NCBI GenBank assembly: GCA_903898715.1
Contig: CAIUGL010000184.1
Span: 28,199 to 92,198, forward strand
DNA: 64,000 nt
Reading direction: 5' to 3'
Source of the DNA: an uncultured Cytophagaceae bacterium
GTDB taxonomy: Bacteria > Bacteroidota > Bacteroidia > Cytophagales > Spirosomataceae
Translations under genes and position numbers: made by a program
The notes under the pieces: generated by a model
What the model was told of the DNA's origin: nothing
Seen by the model: only the letters and a program-made list of their open reading frames with translations
Database searches by the model: none
In this document: positions 16,969-26,737 of the stretch, piece by piece
Position numbering within the stretch: position 1 is the stretch's first letter
How the letters are laid out: each line of letters begins with the position of its first letter

Positions 16969-18120
16969 TTAATTTGAATGAGCAAAGGTAATTTTTTTGG
17001 TGAGAATCAGCTCATTTTTTTTACTCGAATTTTGAATTCCAAAGAGCGTATAGGCGCCTCCGTCTTTCAACTTTAACTTTTTCCGCAAAGCCTCCGGGCT
17101 CATCGGGAAATTACGTGTACTAATATTCGCCTGATTGACCGAAAGCCAATTCGCCTGAACCGGTCCCGATTCAATAACCTCATATATTTTTCCCGGGAAA
17201 TCCTCCATTATACTTTCCGAACTGTAGAGATGCGTATGTTGGCCTAATTGAATGAGGTCGTTTCGAAGCACCGACTTGAAAAATCCAGCCTTCATCACGC
17301 CGGGGTGTGCCTCATAAACATAGCGTTTTAGGCTTCCAATAACATTATTTGATTCGCGTTCCTGAATAGCTGTGCCCTCGAAAATGGTTTGACCTTCTTC
17401 AACAATAGTAATTTTCGGGTCCAGCGATTCATTTCCAGCCTTCACAAATAACAACTCCTTGACTTCTTGCTTGGTGCTCACCACATAAACTTGGCTGACG
17501 CCGCCTAATTCGTGTACGGCCCGACTGATATCCAACACTGGACTCGTTTTAATCAGTATCTTTTTAGTTGGATGCTGCGCAATGACATCCAACACGTTCG
17601 GTTGGCAATCCTTAAATAAAATCACCTTATCCCCCTGTGCATTTCGTCGTGCCGGATCCACATAAATCCAGTCTGTATCCACTTGATTTAATACATCAAG
17701 GCCGTTTTTAGCGAAATACATGATGTTTTTAACGCCGAGTACCTTGTGGTTATATTCCGTAAATGAGGCTAAATCCTCCTGCATTTCTACATAAGTCACG
17801 TGCGCACATGTTTGGGCAAATGCCCAAGTGTCAACGCCCATTCCTCCGGTGATATCAATCAGCCGACCAGAAACTAAGGATGCTTTGTAGTTGGCAGTGC
17901 TTTCAGACGAGGATTGTTCAAGTGAAATAGAGGCAGGGAAGAAGACCTTTTTTTCAGCCACCCAGCTCGGTAATTTATCTGCTAATTTCTGGCGCGCCTG
18001 AATCTGATGCGCCATTTTTTTGATATCAAGCTCCGGGTATTTACGTGCATCTAATGCGATGTCCGCCGGGGACCGCTGGCCGTTATTCGCGATAAACTCA
18101 ATTTCGTTCGGTTGGAGCAT
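16969..18120 (-). CDS. Class I SAM-dependent methyltransferase with THUMP-like C-terminal domain
   Basis: The 383-residue protein has SAM-binding motif I (DITGGMGVDTWAFAQ), an acidic ribose-contact position (YVEMQED) and the motif IV block DPARRN, which is typical of a Bacteroidota family annotated as THUMP-like. The C-terminal region (ending ALRKKLKLKDGG, then YTLFGIQNS) is the THUMP-like part. An RNA substrate is plausible from relatedness but is not shown. It heads the minus-strand cluster and has a -7 box with the ATG 4 nt downstream. Confidence 0.85.
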   Translation of the reverse strand: MLQPNEIEFIANNGQRSPADIALDARKYPELDIKKMAHQIQARQKLADKLPSWVAEKKVFFPASISLEQSSSESTANYKASLVSGRLIDITGGMGVDTWAFAQTCAHVTYVEMQEDLASFTEYNHKVLGVKNIMYFAKNGLDVLNQVDTDWIYVDPARRNAQGDKVILFKDCQPNVLDVIAQHPTKKILIKTSPVLDISRAVHELGGVSQVYVVSTKQEVKELLFVKAGNESLDPKITIVEEGQTIFEGTAIQERESNNVIGSLKRYVYEAHPGVMKAGFFKSVLRNDLIQLGQHTHLYSSESIMEDFPGKIYEVIESGPVQANWLSVNQANISTRNFPMSPEALRKKLKLKDGGAYTLFGIQNSSKKNELILTKKITFAHSN

Positions 18121-18124
18121 TTGG

Positions 18125-18132
18125 CAAAAATA
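18125..18132 (-). promoter_or_regulatory. -7 box (TATTTTTG) for the methyltransferase gene; leaderless spacing
   Basis: On the minus strand TATTTTTG is followed by CCAA and the ATG of the methyltransferase gene, again exactly 4 nt. No TTG -33 element is obvious. Confidence 0.6.
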
Positions 18133-18191
18133 GAACCCTAAGTGGATAAATTAAATTTTATTGTAAATTTATGGGTATTAAAAAATGGATT

Positions 18192-18665
18192 ATGCCTACT
18201 TACCAACTAACGATTAATGCCAAGAAGCATCGCGTCGATGTGGATTCAGATACCCCACTTTTATGGGTCATTCGTGACGAAATAGGATATACAGGAACGA
18301 AGTTCGGTTGCGGCATGGGTTTGTGTGGCGCGTGTACGGTCCTGTTAAATGGCCAACCGATTCGTTCGTGTTCAACGCCCGTATCGACAGTTAAATTAAC
18401 AGACAAAGTAACAACCATCGAAGGTTTAGCTGCAGGTAATGCGGTCCAGGAAGCTTGGATCGAAGCTCAGGTCCCACAATGCGGCTATTGTCAATCAGGT
18501 CAAATACTTGCCGCTTCCGCTTTATTAGCTTCAAATACAAATCCAAGCGATGAGGATATTGATAACGCGATGGCCGGAAATATTTGTCGGTGCGGCACCT
18601 ATCCACGCATGCGCCAAGCCATCCACTCAGCTGCTGCTAAAATTCAAAAATCTAAAAAAGCCTAA
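18192..18665 (+). CDS. Two-[2Fe-2S] small subunit of a molybdenum hydroxylase (IorA-like)
   Basis: Electron-transfer subunit of a xanthine-dehydrogenase-family enzyme. From the ATG at 18192 it has 157 residues and all eight cluster cysteines: C40, C45, C48 and C60 (plant-type ferredoxin loop, CGMGLCGAC) and C97, C100, C132 and C134 (C-terminal helical domain, CGYC...CRC). A TAAATTTA box overlaps an alternative ATG at 18171, which favours the later start. The stop is 4 nt before the large-subunit ATG. It is closest to the isoquinoline 1-oxidoreductase alpha type, but the substrate is not known. Confidence 0.93.
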   Translation: MPTYQLTINAKKHRVDVDSDTPLLWVIRDEIGYTGTKFGCGMGLCGACTVLLNGQPIRSCSTPVSTVKLTDKVTTIEGLAAGNAVQEAWIEAQVPQCGYCQSGQILAASALLASNTNPSDEDIDNAMAGNICRCGTYPRMRQAIHSAAAKIQKSKKA

Positions 18666-18669
18666 GGAC

Positions 18670-20859
18670 ATGAACACATCAAGACGTGATTTTATTCGCA
18701 TCGGAGGGCAGTCGGCCTTAATCCTAGCCCTAGGTTTTTCCGTTTCAGGTAAATCAAAAACTTTACATAAAGTAACCGCACTAGGCATAGAGATCAATCC
18801 ATACATCATTATTAACGAAGCGGGCAAGGTGACTATTTTTAATCCGCGGCCTGATATGGGACAAGGTACCTATCAGTCGCTGCCGATGTTGATTGCTGAG
18901 GAATTAGAGATTCCATTAGATAAGGTAGCTATTCAAATGACAGACGGATCTGCTCGTTTTGGGTCCCAATTGTCGGGAGGCTCCTCTTCCGTGCGCACCC
19001 GATGGATTCCCATGCGAACAGCTGGGGCGGCTGTGAAAGAGATGCTTTTGCAAGCCGGTGCGAATCGTTGGAAAGTTTCCATCACAGATTGTTTTGCCAA
19101 AGACGGGTTTATCATTAACCGTGTTTCAAATGCCAAGCTTTCCTATGGCGAGTTAGTAGAAGAAGCATCTAAATTGCCGGTCCCACAAAAGCCGCGATTA
19201 AAAACATGGAGTGAGTTTACGCAATTGGGTAAAAAATCATTCCGTCCGGATGTTACCTCCAAGGTTGATGGAACAGCCATTTTTGGTATGGACGTTAAAT
19301 TGCCTGGGATGTTATATGCGAGTATTGTGCATTCCCCTACGATTTATGGTAAGGTGAAAAGCTTCAGTGCCGACAAAGCCATGGGGGTTAAAGGGGTTCG
19401 CTTCGTGTTAAAGACTGAACGTAATTTTTACCATGGTCCATTTTCGCCCGATGTTGAATTAAATCAAAAGGCTCGTGCGAAGTCGGAAGCTATTGCCGTA
19501 GTAGCTGAATCTTATTGGTCAGCTTTGAAGGGAAAGAAATTGGTACAAGCTGCTTGGTCTTCTGAGGGAGCCGCAGAAAGTGCCACATCGCAATATTTTA
19601 ATGCTGCCAAAGCCAAGGCGCAATCTGAAGGTGCTACGTATAAAGACGCAGCCGTTGGAGATTTTGCCAAAGCCCTTCAGTTATCAGATTATAAAATTCA
19701 GGCAACCTATCAAACGCCCTTTATGGCGCATGCTCCCATGGAACCTTGCAATGCAACGGTTTATGTGCAGGATGGTAAAGTAGAAGTTTGGGCTCCTGTT
19801 CAAGGGCCTGATAGTTTAGTAACTGAATTAGCAGGTTATTTAGGAATGAAGCCTGAACATGTAAAAATCAATGTGACCTTTTTAGGAGGGGCGTTTGGTC
19901 GGAAAGCTTATTACGATTATGTATTGGAAGCAGCGCATATTTCACGTCAGGTGAATGCGCCAGTTAAGGTAATTTGGACGCGGGAGGAAGATATCCAACA
20001 AGGACCATTCCGTCCGGGAATGATTTCAGCTATGCAAGGCGGAATCGATAATCAAGGAAATGTGTTGGCATTTGAACATCGGTTAAATGGTGCGTCCATT
20101 ATGGCTAATGTATTCAAGGCCGATATGCGTGGAAAAATTGATCCGTGGGCGGGAGAGGGTATTAGCATCGAGGATAGTCCGTATGCTTTTCCTGCGCGTC
20201 GTAATTCATTTAATTGGGTTGATCCGCAGATGCCTATTTTATGGTGGCGTTCTGTATATGCGTCGACCAATGTATTTGCTCAGGAATGTTTCATGGATGA
20301 ATTAGCCCATGAAGGTGAAAAGGATCCGCTGGACCTACGATTACATTTGTTGAAAGACTCCCCTCGTTTTGTAGCCGTACTAAATAAGTTGGCAGAAATT
20401 TCCGATTATCGGGCCAAACGCAAATCAGGTAAATCCATTGGTATCGCGATTGCCCGTTCTTTTGCCAGTATCGCTGCCCATGCATTTGAGGTAGAAAAGC
20501 AGGGAACAGGTGTCAAGATTAAGCAAATCTACGCGGTGATCGATTGTGGTTTTGCTGTTAATCCTGATAATATTGTTGCCCAAATGCAAAGTAATTTGGT
20601 GTATGGACTATCGGCTACCATTAAAAATGAAATTACCCGGAATCATGGGGTGATTGAGCAAAGTAATTTTCATGACTTTGCGGTGCTCCGACAAGGCGAA
20701 ATTCCGGATGCGGTTATTCATGTCATGCAAAATGAGGAAGAGCCTGGTGGTGTAGGGGAACCTGGATTACCTCCCGTGGCGCCTGCTTTGTGCAATGCCA
20801 TTTTCTTAGCCACAGGTAAACGTGTCCGCACGTTGCCATTAGATTTAAGTTCGATTTAA
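18670..20859 (+). CDS. Molybdopterin-binding large subunit of a molybdenum hydroxylase (IorB-like)
   Basis: The ATG at 18670 gives 729 residues with a twin-arginine signal (SRRDFIRIG, then a hydrophobic stretch ending ALGFSVSG), so the folded holoenzyme is probably exported by Tat together with the small subunit. Family blocks include [22 protein letters not shown], the SGGSSSVR segment, [14 protein letters not shown] and the C-terminal [18 protein letters not shown] with the catalytic Glu. The single-chain layout is that of the isoquinoline 1-oxidoreductase beta type, which oxidises N-heterocycles or aldehydes. The longer upstream frame overlaps the small-subunit gene and is rejected. Confidence 0.93.
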   Translation: MNTSRRDFIRIGGQSALILALGFSVSGKSKTLHKVTALGIEINPYIIINEAGKVTIFNPRPDMGQGTYQSLPMLIAEELEIPLDKVAIQMTDGSARFGSQLSGGSSSVRTRWIPMRTAGAAVKEMLLQAGANRWKVSITDCFAKDGFIINRVSNAKLSYGELVEEASKLPVPQKPRLKTWSEFTQLGKKSFRPDVTSKVDGTAIFGMDVKLPGMLYASIVHSPTIYGKVKSFSADKAMGVKGVRFVLKTERNFYHGPFSPDVELNQKARAKSEAIAVVAESYWSALKGKKLVQAAWSSEGAAESATSQYFNAAKAKAQSEGATYKDAAVGDFAKALQLSDYKIQATYQTPFMAHAPMEPCNATVYVQDGKVEVWAPVQGPDSLVTELAGYLGMKPEHVKINVTFLGGAFGRKAYYDYVLEAAHISRQVNAPVKVIWTREEDIQQGPFRPGMISAMQGGIDNQGNVLAFEHRLNGASIMANVFKADMRGKIDPWAGEGISIEDSPYAFPARRNSFNWVDPQMPILWWRSVYASTNVFAQECFMDELAHEGEKDPLDLRLHLLKDSPRFVAVLNKLAEISDYRAKRKSGKSIGIAIARSFASIAAHAFEVEKQGTGVKIKQIYAVIDCGFAVNPDNIVAQMQSNLVYGLSATIKNEITRNHGVIEQSNFHDFAVLRQGEIPDAVIHVMQNEEEPGGVGEPGLPPVAPALCNAIFLATGKRVRTLPLDLSSI

Positions 20860-21432
20860 ATGGTAGGATTAATTCTGGCCGCTGGGGCCTCATCTCGTTT
20901 AGGAGAAGCGAAACAATTATTAGTTTATCAAGGCCAAAGCTTGCTAGAGCGCTCTATACGCCTCGCGTTTTCGGTATGCCAAGAGGTTTTAGTTTGCCTT
21001 GGGGCTGAAGTGGAGCAGTCTAGTGCCATTATTGACAATTTACAAAAGGAGTTTCCCAACTTGACTTTTGTTCAGGTAGCGCAATGGGAAAAAGGGATGG
21101 GAGAGTCGTTGGCCGTAGGACTTAAAGCAGTGGATATCTCGCGTGATGTATTGGTTTTGTTATGCGATTTGCCTTTTCTGACCTCTTCTCATCTGAAGAA
21201 CATAACGTCGCTGGCCAATCCAGATCGAGCCATTGTCGCCTCATTTCAAGGAGTTAATTCTCCACCTGTATTAATACCACAAGCTTTGCGACCTTTGTTT
21301 AATCATTGGAGTGGTGATCAAGGTTTGGGTAAATTTTGGCGCCAGAATCCCATGCTCTGTGAGATTGTTCACTTTTCAGATAAATTCCGGGATGTGGATG
21401 TTCCGGAAGATCGGAAGTATTGGGGGATATAA
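20860..21432 (+). CDS. MocA-like molybdenum cofactor cytidylyl/nucleotidyltransferase
   Basis: A 190-residue nucleotidyltransferase with the LAAGASSRLGEAKQLL start (nucleotide loop) and the LCDLPFL metal-binding aspartate motif. Relatives attach CMP (MocA) or GMP (MobA) to molybdopterin; MocA-type proteins serve the xanthine-dehydrogenase family. Its ATG begins at the base after the large-subunit stop, so it is almost certainly in the same mRNA, and it probably supplies the dinucleotide cofactor for that enzyme. A general sugar-phosphate nucleotidyltransferase role is less likely in this context. Confidence 0.9.
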   Translation: MVGLILAAGASSRLGEAKQLLVYQGQSLLERSIRLAFSVCQEVLVCLGAEVEQSSAIIDNLQKEFPNLTFVQVAQWEKGMGESLAVGLKAVDISRDVLVLLCDLPFLTSSHLKNITSLANPDRAIVASFQGVNSPPVLIPQALRPLFNHWSGDQGLGKFWRQNPMLCEIVHFSDKFRDVDVPEDRKYWGI

Positions 21433-21436
21433 AAGC

Positions 21437-21471
21437 TAGACTTTAGACGCTGGACGTTGGACATTGATCGT
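21437..21471 (+). repeat. Heptamer array, TAGACGT family (5 units)
   Basis: Exactly 35 bp (TAGACTT, TAGACGC, TGGACGT, TGGACAT, TGATCGT), beginning 4 nt after the MocA-like stop with the purine-rich strand in the coding sense. Here the next gene (purL) is on the same strand, so the array is not restricted to convergent pairs. Confidence 0.85.
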
Positions 21472-21546
21472 TATACGCTATAAATAAGCTCTCTTCATCT
21501 TACTATTTTTACCTAATATTTTTTCGGGTCTCTCCTCTAAATTTAT

Positions 21547-21554
21547 TACCTTTG
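21547..21554 (+). promoter_or_regulatory. -7 box (TACCTTTG) for purL
   Basis: TACCTTTG fits TAnnTTTG and leaves a leader of about 45 nt before the GTG start. The leader contains a small stem (CTTGC-GTCAAT-GCAAG); I see no purine riboswitch fold. Confidence 0.6.
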
Positions 21555-21602
21555 TGCCTTCTTGCGTCAATGCAAGTGCATTTCTTACTATAACAATTTA
21601 TT

Positions 21603-23834
21603 GTGGAATCGATCGAAAGCTTACCTACCGTAGAAACAGCCAAAAAATTAGGTTTATTGCCAGAAGAATATGACCGTATTCAGGAAATTTTAGGCCGCAA
21701 GCCAAACTTTACTGAGTTGTCCATTTTCTCTGTCATGTGGTCTGAACACTGTAGCTATAAAAACTCTATTGTTTGGTTAAAGACACTCCCGAAAGATTCT
21801 CCACGTATGTTGGCCAAAGCCGGTGAAGAAAATGCTGGTCTTGTTGACCTAGGCGACGGTTTAGGCTGTGCCTTCAAAATTGAATCCCACAATCACCCTT
21901 CGGCATTAGAACCTTATCAAGGTGCTGCGACAGGGGTAGGCGGTATCAACCGGGATATTTTCACCATGGGTGCACGTCCAATTGCTCAATTAAATTCTTT
22001 GCGTTTTGGTAACATCGATTTGGCGAAGACTAAATGGTTAGTGAAAGGGGTTGTGAAGGGAATTGGTGATTACGGGAATGCGTTTGGTATCCCAACGGTC
22101 GGTGGAGAAGTTCAATTTGACGATTGTTATAATGTAAATCCACTCGTAAATGCCTTTTCTGCAGGTATTTTGAAGGTGGGTACCCAAGCATCTGCTATTT
22201 CATATGGTGTAGGTAATGGTGTATTTATTGTCGGATCAGCGACAGGAAAAGACGGAATTGGTGGTGCAAGTTTTGCATCCGAAGATATTACTTCTAAATC
22301 TTCTGAAAAATTACCTGCGGTTCAAGTAGGAGATCCTTTTCAAGAGAAATTATTATTAGAGGCTTCGTTGGAAATCATTGAAGCGGGTTGTGTGATTGGT
22401 ATTCAAGACATGGGTGCGGCAGGTATTATCTGTTCAACGTCCGAAATGTCTGCCAAAGGAGAGCACGGAATGATCATTGATCTTTCCAAAGTTCCTACGC
22501 GCCAGGCCAATATGAAGCCATTTGAAATTTTATTATCCGAGTCGCAAGAGCGTATGTTGATCGTCGTGGAAAAAGGACGTGAAGCGGAGGCGAAGAAGAT
22601 TTTTGATAAGTGGGATTTGAATTGCGAGCAAATTGGTACGGTAACAGATACTAAACGTTTGGAATTCTACCAAGATGGCGTTTTAGTAGCGGATGTTCCT
22701 GCGGATGATTTGGTACTGGGCGGAGGCGCACCAGTTTATCACCGCGAATATAAGGAGCCTGCTTACTTCCAAGAGTTCAAAAAATTTGACATTAATTCAG
22801 TACAAGATATCCCAGCGGCAGAATTGCCCAAGGCATTCGATTTCTTAATGAATCACCCCAACATCGCTTCCAAGAAGTGGGTGGCGGAACAATATGATTC
22901 ATCGATCGGCCGCGCAAATCGTAACACGAATGCGCCCTCGGATGCAGGCGTGGTGAAGGTTCACGGATCCGATAAGTCGATTGTGATTACCGTGGATTGT
23001 AATTCACGCTACGTAAACGCAGATCCAGAAGAGGGTTGTGCAATGGCGGTTGCGGAGGCAGCGCGTAATATTGTTTGTTCGGGAGGTTTGCCGGTGGCAA
23101 TCACCAACTGCCTGAATTTTGGTAATCCGTACGTTCCAGAAGTTTACTGGCAATTCGTTGGTGCGATCAAAGGAATGAAGAAAGCTTGTGAAGCATTCGA
23201 AACTCCGGTAACGGGTGGTAACGTAAGTTTCTATAACCAATCTTCGGATGAAGGTCCGGTGTTCCCGACGCCAACCATTGGTATGTTGGGTATTCTAGAA
23301 AAAGCCGAAAACAAAATGACCTTGGATTTCAAGGCTGAAGGAGATTTAGTATACTTAGTAGGGGAGTCAGTAAATGACATCGCTTCTTCTGAGTTTTTAT
23401 ATTCATACCGCAAGGTGAAGGCGTCGCCGGCACCGCATTTTGATTTACCTACGGAGCAATTGGTTCAAAAAGGTATCTCAGAATTAATTGAAGCCAAATT
23501 AATCCAATCAGCACATGACGTGTCTGATGGAGGTGTTTTAGTAACACTTGCGGAATCAGCTTTCCCACGTGGTTTAGGATTTGATGTGAAATCAGATGCA
23601 GGTATTCGTCAAGATGCGATGTGGTTTGGTGAGGCTCAATCGCGTGTGATTGTATCGGTTGCTCCAACAAAGAAAGCTGCTTTTGAAGCTCATTTAACAG
23701 GATTGGGTGTTAAGTCTTCTCAATTGGGTACCGTAAAAGGTACGGACATGGTGGTCGATGGCCAAGTGGTAAGTTCATTAGCGAAGGCTTCTGGTTCTTA
23801 TTTCACGGCATTAGAAACTGCCTTAACAAAATAA
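21603..23834 (+). CDS. purL: Phosphoribosylformylglycinamidine synthase subunit PurL
   Basis: ATP-dependent conversion of FGAR to FGAM in purine synthesis. At 743 residues it is the small PurL form that works with separate PurS and PurQ subunits, neither of which is in the window. Motifs are SEHCSYKNS (catalytic His), IESHNHPSALEPYQGAATGVGG (nucleotide and metal site) and the duplicated DCNSRYVNADPEEGCAMAV and AHDVSDGGVLVTLAESA blocks of the AIRS fold. The GTG start is supported by similarity of the N-terminus to other PurL proteins. The leader is described with its promoter. Confidence 0.97.
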   Translation: MESIESLPTVETAKKLGLLPEEYDRIQEILGRKPNFTELSIFSVMWSEHCSYKNSIVWLKTLPKDSPRMLAKAGEENAGLVDLGDGLGCAFKIESHNHPSALEPYQGAATGVGGINRDIFTMGARPIAQLNSLRFGNIDLAKTKWLVKGVVKGIGDYGNAFGIPTVGGEVQFDDCYNVNPLVNAFSAGILKVGTQASAISYGVGNGVFIVGSATGKDGIGGASFASEDITSKSSEKLPAVQVGDPFQEKLLLEASLEIIEAGCVIGIQDMGAAGIICSTSEMSAKGEHGMIIDLSKVPTRQANMKPFEILLSESQERMLIVVEKGREAEAKKIFDKWDLNCEQIGTVTDTKRLEFYQDGVLVADVPADDLVLGGGAPVYHREYKEPAYFQEFKKFDINSVQDIPAAELPKAFDFLMNHPNIASKKWVAEQYDSSIGRANRNTNAPSDAGVVKVHGSDKSIVITVDCNSRYVNADPEEGCAMAVAEAARNIVCSGGLPVAITNCLNFGNPYVPEVYWQFVGAIKGMKKACEAFETPVTGGNVSFYNQSSDEGPVFPTPTIGMLGILEKAENKMTLDFKAEGDLVYLVGESVNDIASSEFLYSYRKVKASPAPHFDLPTEQLVQKGISELIEAKLIQSAHDVSDGGVLVTLAESAFPRGLGFDVKSDAGIRQDAMWFGEAQSRVIVSVAPTKKAAFEAHLTGLGVKSSQLGTVKGTDMVVDGQVVSSLAKASGSYFTALETALTK

Positions 23835-23841
23835 TTTCAAG

Positions 23842-24597
23842 ATGAGCCGCTATGCACTGCAATTCGCTTATGATGGCGGCTCGTTTCATGGATATCAGAT
23901 CCAGCCGAATGCACCTAGTGTGCAAGCGGAATTAGAGGAAAAATTAAGTCTTTTATTGGGAGAAACCGTTGCGATCACGGGAAGCGGTCGGACGGATACA
24001 GGTGTGCATGCGGCGCATCAAATTGCTCATTTCGATACGTCATTGGTCATTGATGACAATCTAATTTACCGCTTGAATCGTATGCTTTCGCCGGCATTAA
24101 CAGCGCAAGCCATTTATGCAGTTTCAGATGATTTTCATGCCCGTTTCGATGCGACGTCTCGTACTTATATATATCGGATTACGCGCCAAAAGGATCCATT
24201 TTTGCGTGATTTCGCCTACTGGTACGAAGCAGATTTGGATCTGTCAGCAATGAATGAGGCTGCCAAATTACTCTTGTCTCACACGGATTTTCAGTGTTTC
24301 TCGAAAGTGAAAACGGAGGTAAATACCTTTGAATGTACGATTATGCGTGCTTTTTGGGAGGTAGATGGCGATAACTTGGTATTTACAATCGAAGGAAATC
24401 GCTTTTTACGCGGGATGGTTCGCGCCATCGTGGGTACACTGATGGAAATCGGTATGGGTAAATGGACGGTAGCTGATTTAAAACGGATATTGGAATCAAA
24501 AAGCCGACAAGAAGCCGGTCGGGCAGTTCCTGCACACGGGTTGCACTTGGTGAAAGTTACTTATCCCGAAGCTAGTTTTGGCGCCAGATGTTCATGA
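23842..24597 (+). CDS. truA: tRNA pseudouridine(38-40) synthase TruA
   Basis: Isomerises uridines 38-40 in the anticodon arm. The 251-residue protein carries the catalytic Asp52 in SGRTDTGVHAAHQ, and later GNRFLRGMVRAIVGTL and GRAVPAHGLHLVKVTY, all typical. It starts 7 nt after purL. Its 3' end overlaps the convergent radA gene by 26 bp, so the last eight codons are antisense to the end of radA. Confidence 0.97.
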   Translation: MSRYALQFAYDGGSFHGYQIQPNAPSVQAELEEKLSLLLGETVAITGSGRTDTGVHAAHQIAHFDTSLVIDDNLIYRLNRMLSPALTAQAIYAVSDDFHARFDATSRTYIYRITRQKDPFLRDFAYWYEADLDLSAMNEAAKLLLSHTDFQCFSKVKTEVNTFECTIMRAFWEVDGDNLVFTIEGNRFLRGMVRAIVGTLMEIGMGKWTVADLKRILESKSRQEAGRAVPAHGLHLVKVTYPEASFGARCS

Positions 24598-25951
24598 TGA
24601 CATCCATTAAGCTGGCCGCAGATTTAATCTGAATGCTTTTCGGTTTGTAATTCAAGCCTTTCAAATTGTATTTCGAAATCCAGATTTCTTTGAATCCCAG
24701 TTTTTCTGCCTCAGCGATTCGTTGGTCTATACGTGTGACCGAACGCAATTCACCACCTAATCCTACCTCTGCCGCAAAACATTTAGATGAATCAATAATC
24801 TTATCTTCGTAAGAAGAAACCACGGATAGGCAAGTGGCCAAATCCAATGCCGGATCATCCACGCGAATTCCTCCCGTCACATTCAAGAATACGTCCTGCG
24901 TGCCTAATTTATATCCACCGCGCTTTTCGATAACTGCCAAAAGCATATTCAAACGTTTTCCATCATATCCATTGGCGGTTCGTTGCGCAGTTCCATAGGA
25001 TGTGGTGGAAACTAAGGATTGTATTTCAACTAATAGGGGTCGATTTCCTTCCATTAATGTCCCAATGGCTACACCAGAAGCCGGTTCATCCCGCTGGGAT
25101 AATAAAATTTCCGAGGGATTTGTGACGGCGCGCAAGCCAGATCCCAGCATTTCGTAGATACCTAATTCAGATGTACTACCAAATCGGTTCTTTGTAGTAC
25201 GAAGAATACGGTAGATCATGTGACGGTCTCCTTCGAATTGAAGGACGGTATCCACTAAATGTTCGAGCACTTTAGGTCCTGCGATAGATCCTTCTTTGGT
25301 GATGTGGCCAACTAAAAATATTGGGGTATTGGACTCTTTAGCGAAACGCATCAGTTCCAATGCACATTCGCGAATTTGAGAAACGGAACCAGGTCCTGAT
25401 TCGATTTGGTCTGAAAATAGGGTTTGAATGGAATCAACGATGATTAATTCCGGTTCAAGGTCCACCAAATGCTTAAAAATGGCTTGTGTATTTGTTTCCG
25501 TTAGGATATATAAACTATCTGATTTTTTCTCAAGACGGTCTGCACGAAGTTTAATTTGTTGCTCTGATTCTTCTCCTGTCACGTATAAAACTTTCGTGCC
25601 ACTTAACGAAAGGGCCACTTGCAATAGGAGCGTCGACTTTCCGATTCCTGGTTCACCGCCAATTAACACTAAGCTGCCAGGTACAATTCCGCCACCTAAT
25701 ACCCGACTGAATTCCGTATCTGAACAAGGTATTTTGGGTGTATTTTCGAAGTCGACTTCTTGAAGTAATTTTGGTAGTGGCTTAGAACGGGAGGAGGTTT
25801 TTGTTTTCCAAACTTCCGCTGGGTGAGAGCTAACTTCCACTAATTCCTCCACGAACGTATTCCATTCTCCGCAAGAGGGACATTTGCCTAGCCATTTGGG
25901 TGCATTATGTCCGCAGGATTGACAGAAAAAGGAAGTTTTAGCTTTAGCCAC
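24572..25951 (-). CDS. radA: DNA repair protein RadA
   Basis: RecA-like ATPase that promotes branch migration in recombinational repair. Domains in the 459 residues: an N-terminal four-Cys zinc finger (CQSCGH...CPSCGEW, residues 10-29), Walker A GGEPGIGKST, the KNRFG signature, and a C-terminal Lon-protease-like domain containing the GGIRVDDPALDLA block. The start is GTG (a TAATTTTG box lies upstream). The 3' overlap with truA leaves no room for a terminator. Confidence 0.97.
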   Translation of the reverse strand: MAKAKTSFFCQSCGHNAPKWLGKCPSCGEWNTFVEELVEVSSHPAEVWKTKTSSRSKPLPKLLQEVDFENTPKIPCSDTEFSRVLGGGIVPGSLVLIGGEPGIGKSTLLLQVALSLSGTKVLYVTGEESEQQIKLRADRLEKKSDSLYILTETNTQAIFKHLVDLEPELIIVDSIQTLFSDQIESGPGSVSQIRECALELMRFAKESNTPIFLVGHITKEGSIAGPKVLEHLVDTVLQFEGDRHMIYRILRTTKNRFGSTSELGIYEMLGSGLRAVTNPSEILLSQRDEPASGVAIGTLMEGNRPLLVEIQSLVSTTSYGTAQRTANGYDGKRLNMLLAVIEKRGGYKLGTQDVFLNVTGGIRVDDPALDLATCLSVVSSYEDKIIDSSKCFAAEVGLGGELRSVTRIDQRIAEAEKLGFKEIWISKYNLKGLNYKPKSIQIKSAASLMDVIMNIWRQN

Positions 25952-25970
25952 GTGTGATTTTATTTGGTTT

Positions 25971-25978
25971 CAAAATTA
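25971..25978 (-). promoter_or_regulatory. -7 box (TAATTTTG) for radA
   Basis: Minus-strand TAATTTTG, 19 nt before the radA GTG. No TTG element is seen at the expected distance, so support is moderate. Confidence 0.5.
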
Positions 25979-26058
25979 CGCTTTTCGTTGGTTTTTCCTT
26001 TTTTTTTGGATGAAAAAGGATAATTTTACAGCTTAATTGACTAAAACCGTTTTTGTTC

Positions 26059-26736
26059 ATGAGGATATCGGGTAGGGTTGTTGGCCTTCTTTTACTTTCT
26101 TTCATTTTTGTGACTCCTGTGCGAGCACAATTGTTGATGCCCGTACGTAAGGCAACGGGTAATTTTTTCCGATTTGGAATTAAGGGAGGGGTTAATTTAA
26201 CCAACCTAACGTTGGATGGTTTGACGGTGGATGGTGTTTCAGATTATGTTGCCAAGAGTATGACAGCCAAAAATGGTTATGTAGCTGGAGTTTACGCTCG
26301 GCTCGGTCGGCGCGTATTTTTTCAACCTGAATTGTTAGCAGGGATTAAGTATGCCAAAGTAAACGTGCTGAATGCGGCGCTTGGATTAGATAAAAAGGTG
26401 GAGATTGGTTACACAAGCGTTGATATTCCGTTAATGTTGGGGTATCGCTTAGGACCATTGCACGTCATGGCTGGACCTGTAGCTTCGTACAGTGTGACAC
26501 CCAATACTACTTTTTCTCAACTGAAAGCATTAAATGGCACATTAAGTGATGCTGCGACCAATGCTTATTTTTCCTATACTGCGGGTGCGGGCATCGATCT
26601 ATTAGGGTTTACATTAGATGTTCGATATGAGAGTAATTTGACAGATTTGTCGAAAACGATTCCTTTGCCTTCTGGTGTTAATTTTTCCCAAAAAGCGAGT
26701 TCATTTCAAGCTACTTTGGGAATGAAAATATTATAA
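26059..26736 (+). CDS. Outer-membrane beta-barrel protein (PorT-like), first of a pair
   Basis: The ATG at 26059 gives 225 residues with a signal peptide (core LLLLSFIFVTPVRAQ). The mature part has alternating polar and hydrophobic strands ending in a C-terminal barrel strand (FQATLGMKIL), starts with FRFGIKGGVNLTNL, and contains QPELLAGIKYAKVNV, the layout of the outer_membrane_beta-barrel/PorT family. The function is unknown; PorT itself is linked to the type 9 secretion system, but this assignment is only fold-level. It is followed after 1 nt by a paralogue. Confidence 0.82.
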   Translation: MRISGRVVGLLLLSFIFVTPVRAQLLMPVRKATGNFFRFGIKGGVNLTNLTLDGLTVDGVSDYVAKSMTAKNGYVAGVYARLGRRVFFQPELLAGIKYAKVNVLNAALGLDKKVEIGYTSVDIPLMLGYRLGPLHVMAGPVASYSVTPNTTFSQLKALNGTLSDAATNAYFSYTAGAGIDLLGFTLDVRYESNLTDLSKTIPLPSGVNFSQKASSFQATLGMKIL

Positions 26737-26737
26737 G

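Noticed and set aside
18550..18670. Upstream start for the molybdopterin subunit
   Set aside because: It overlaps the [2Fe-2S] subunit gene in another frame and would bury the twin-arginine signal peptide about 40 residues inside.
21555..21602. Riboswitch in the purL leader
   Set aside because: The leader is only about 45 nt with a 5-bp stem; there is no purine or PRPP aptamer core.
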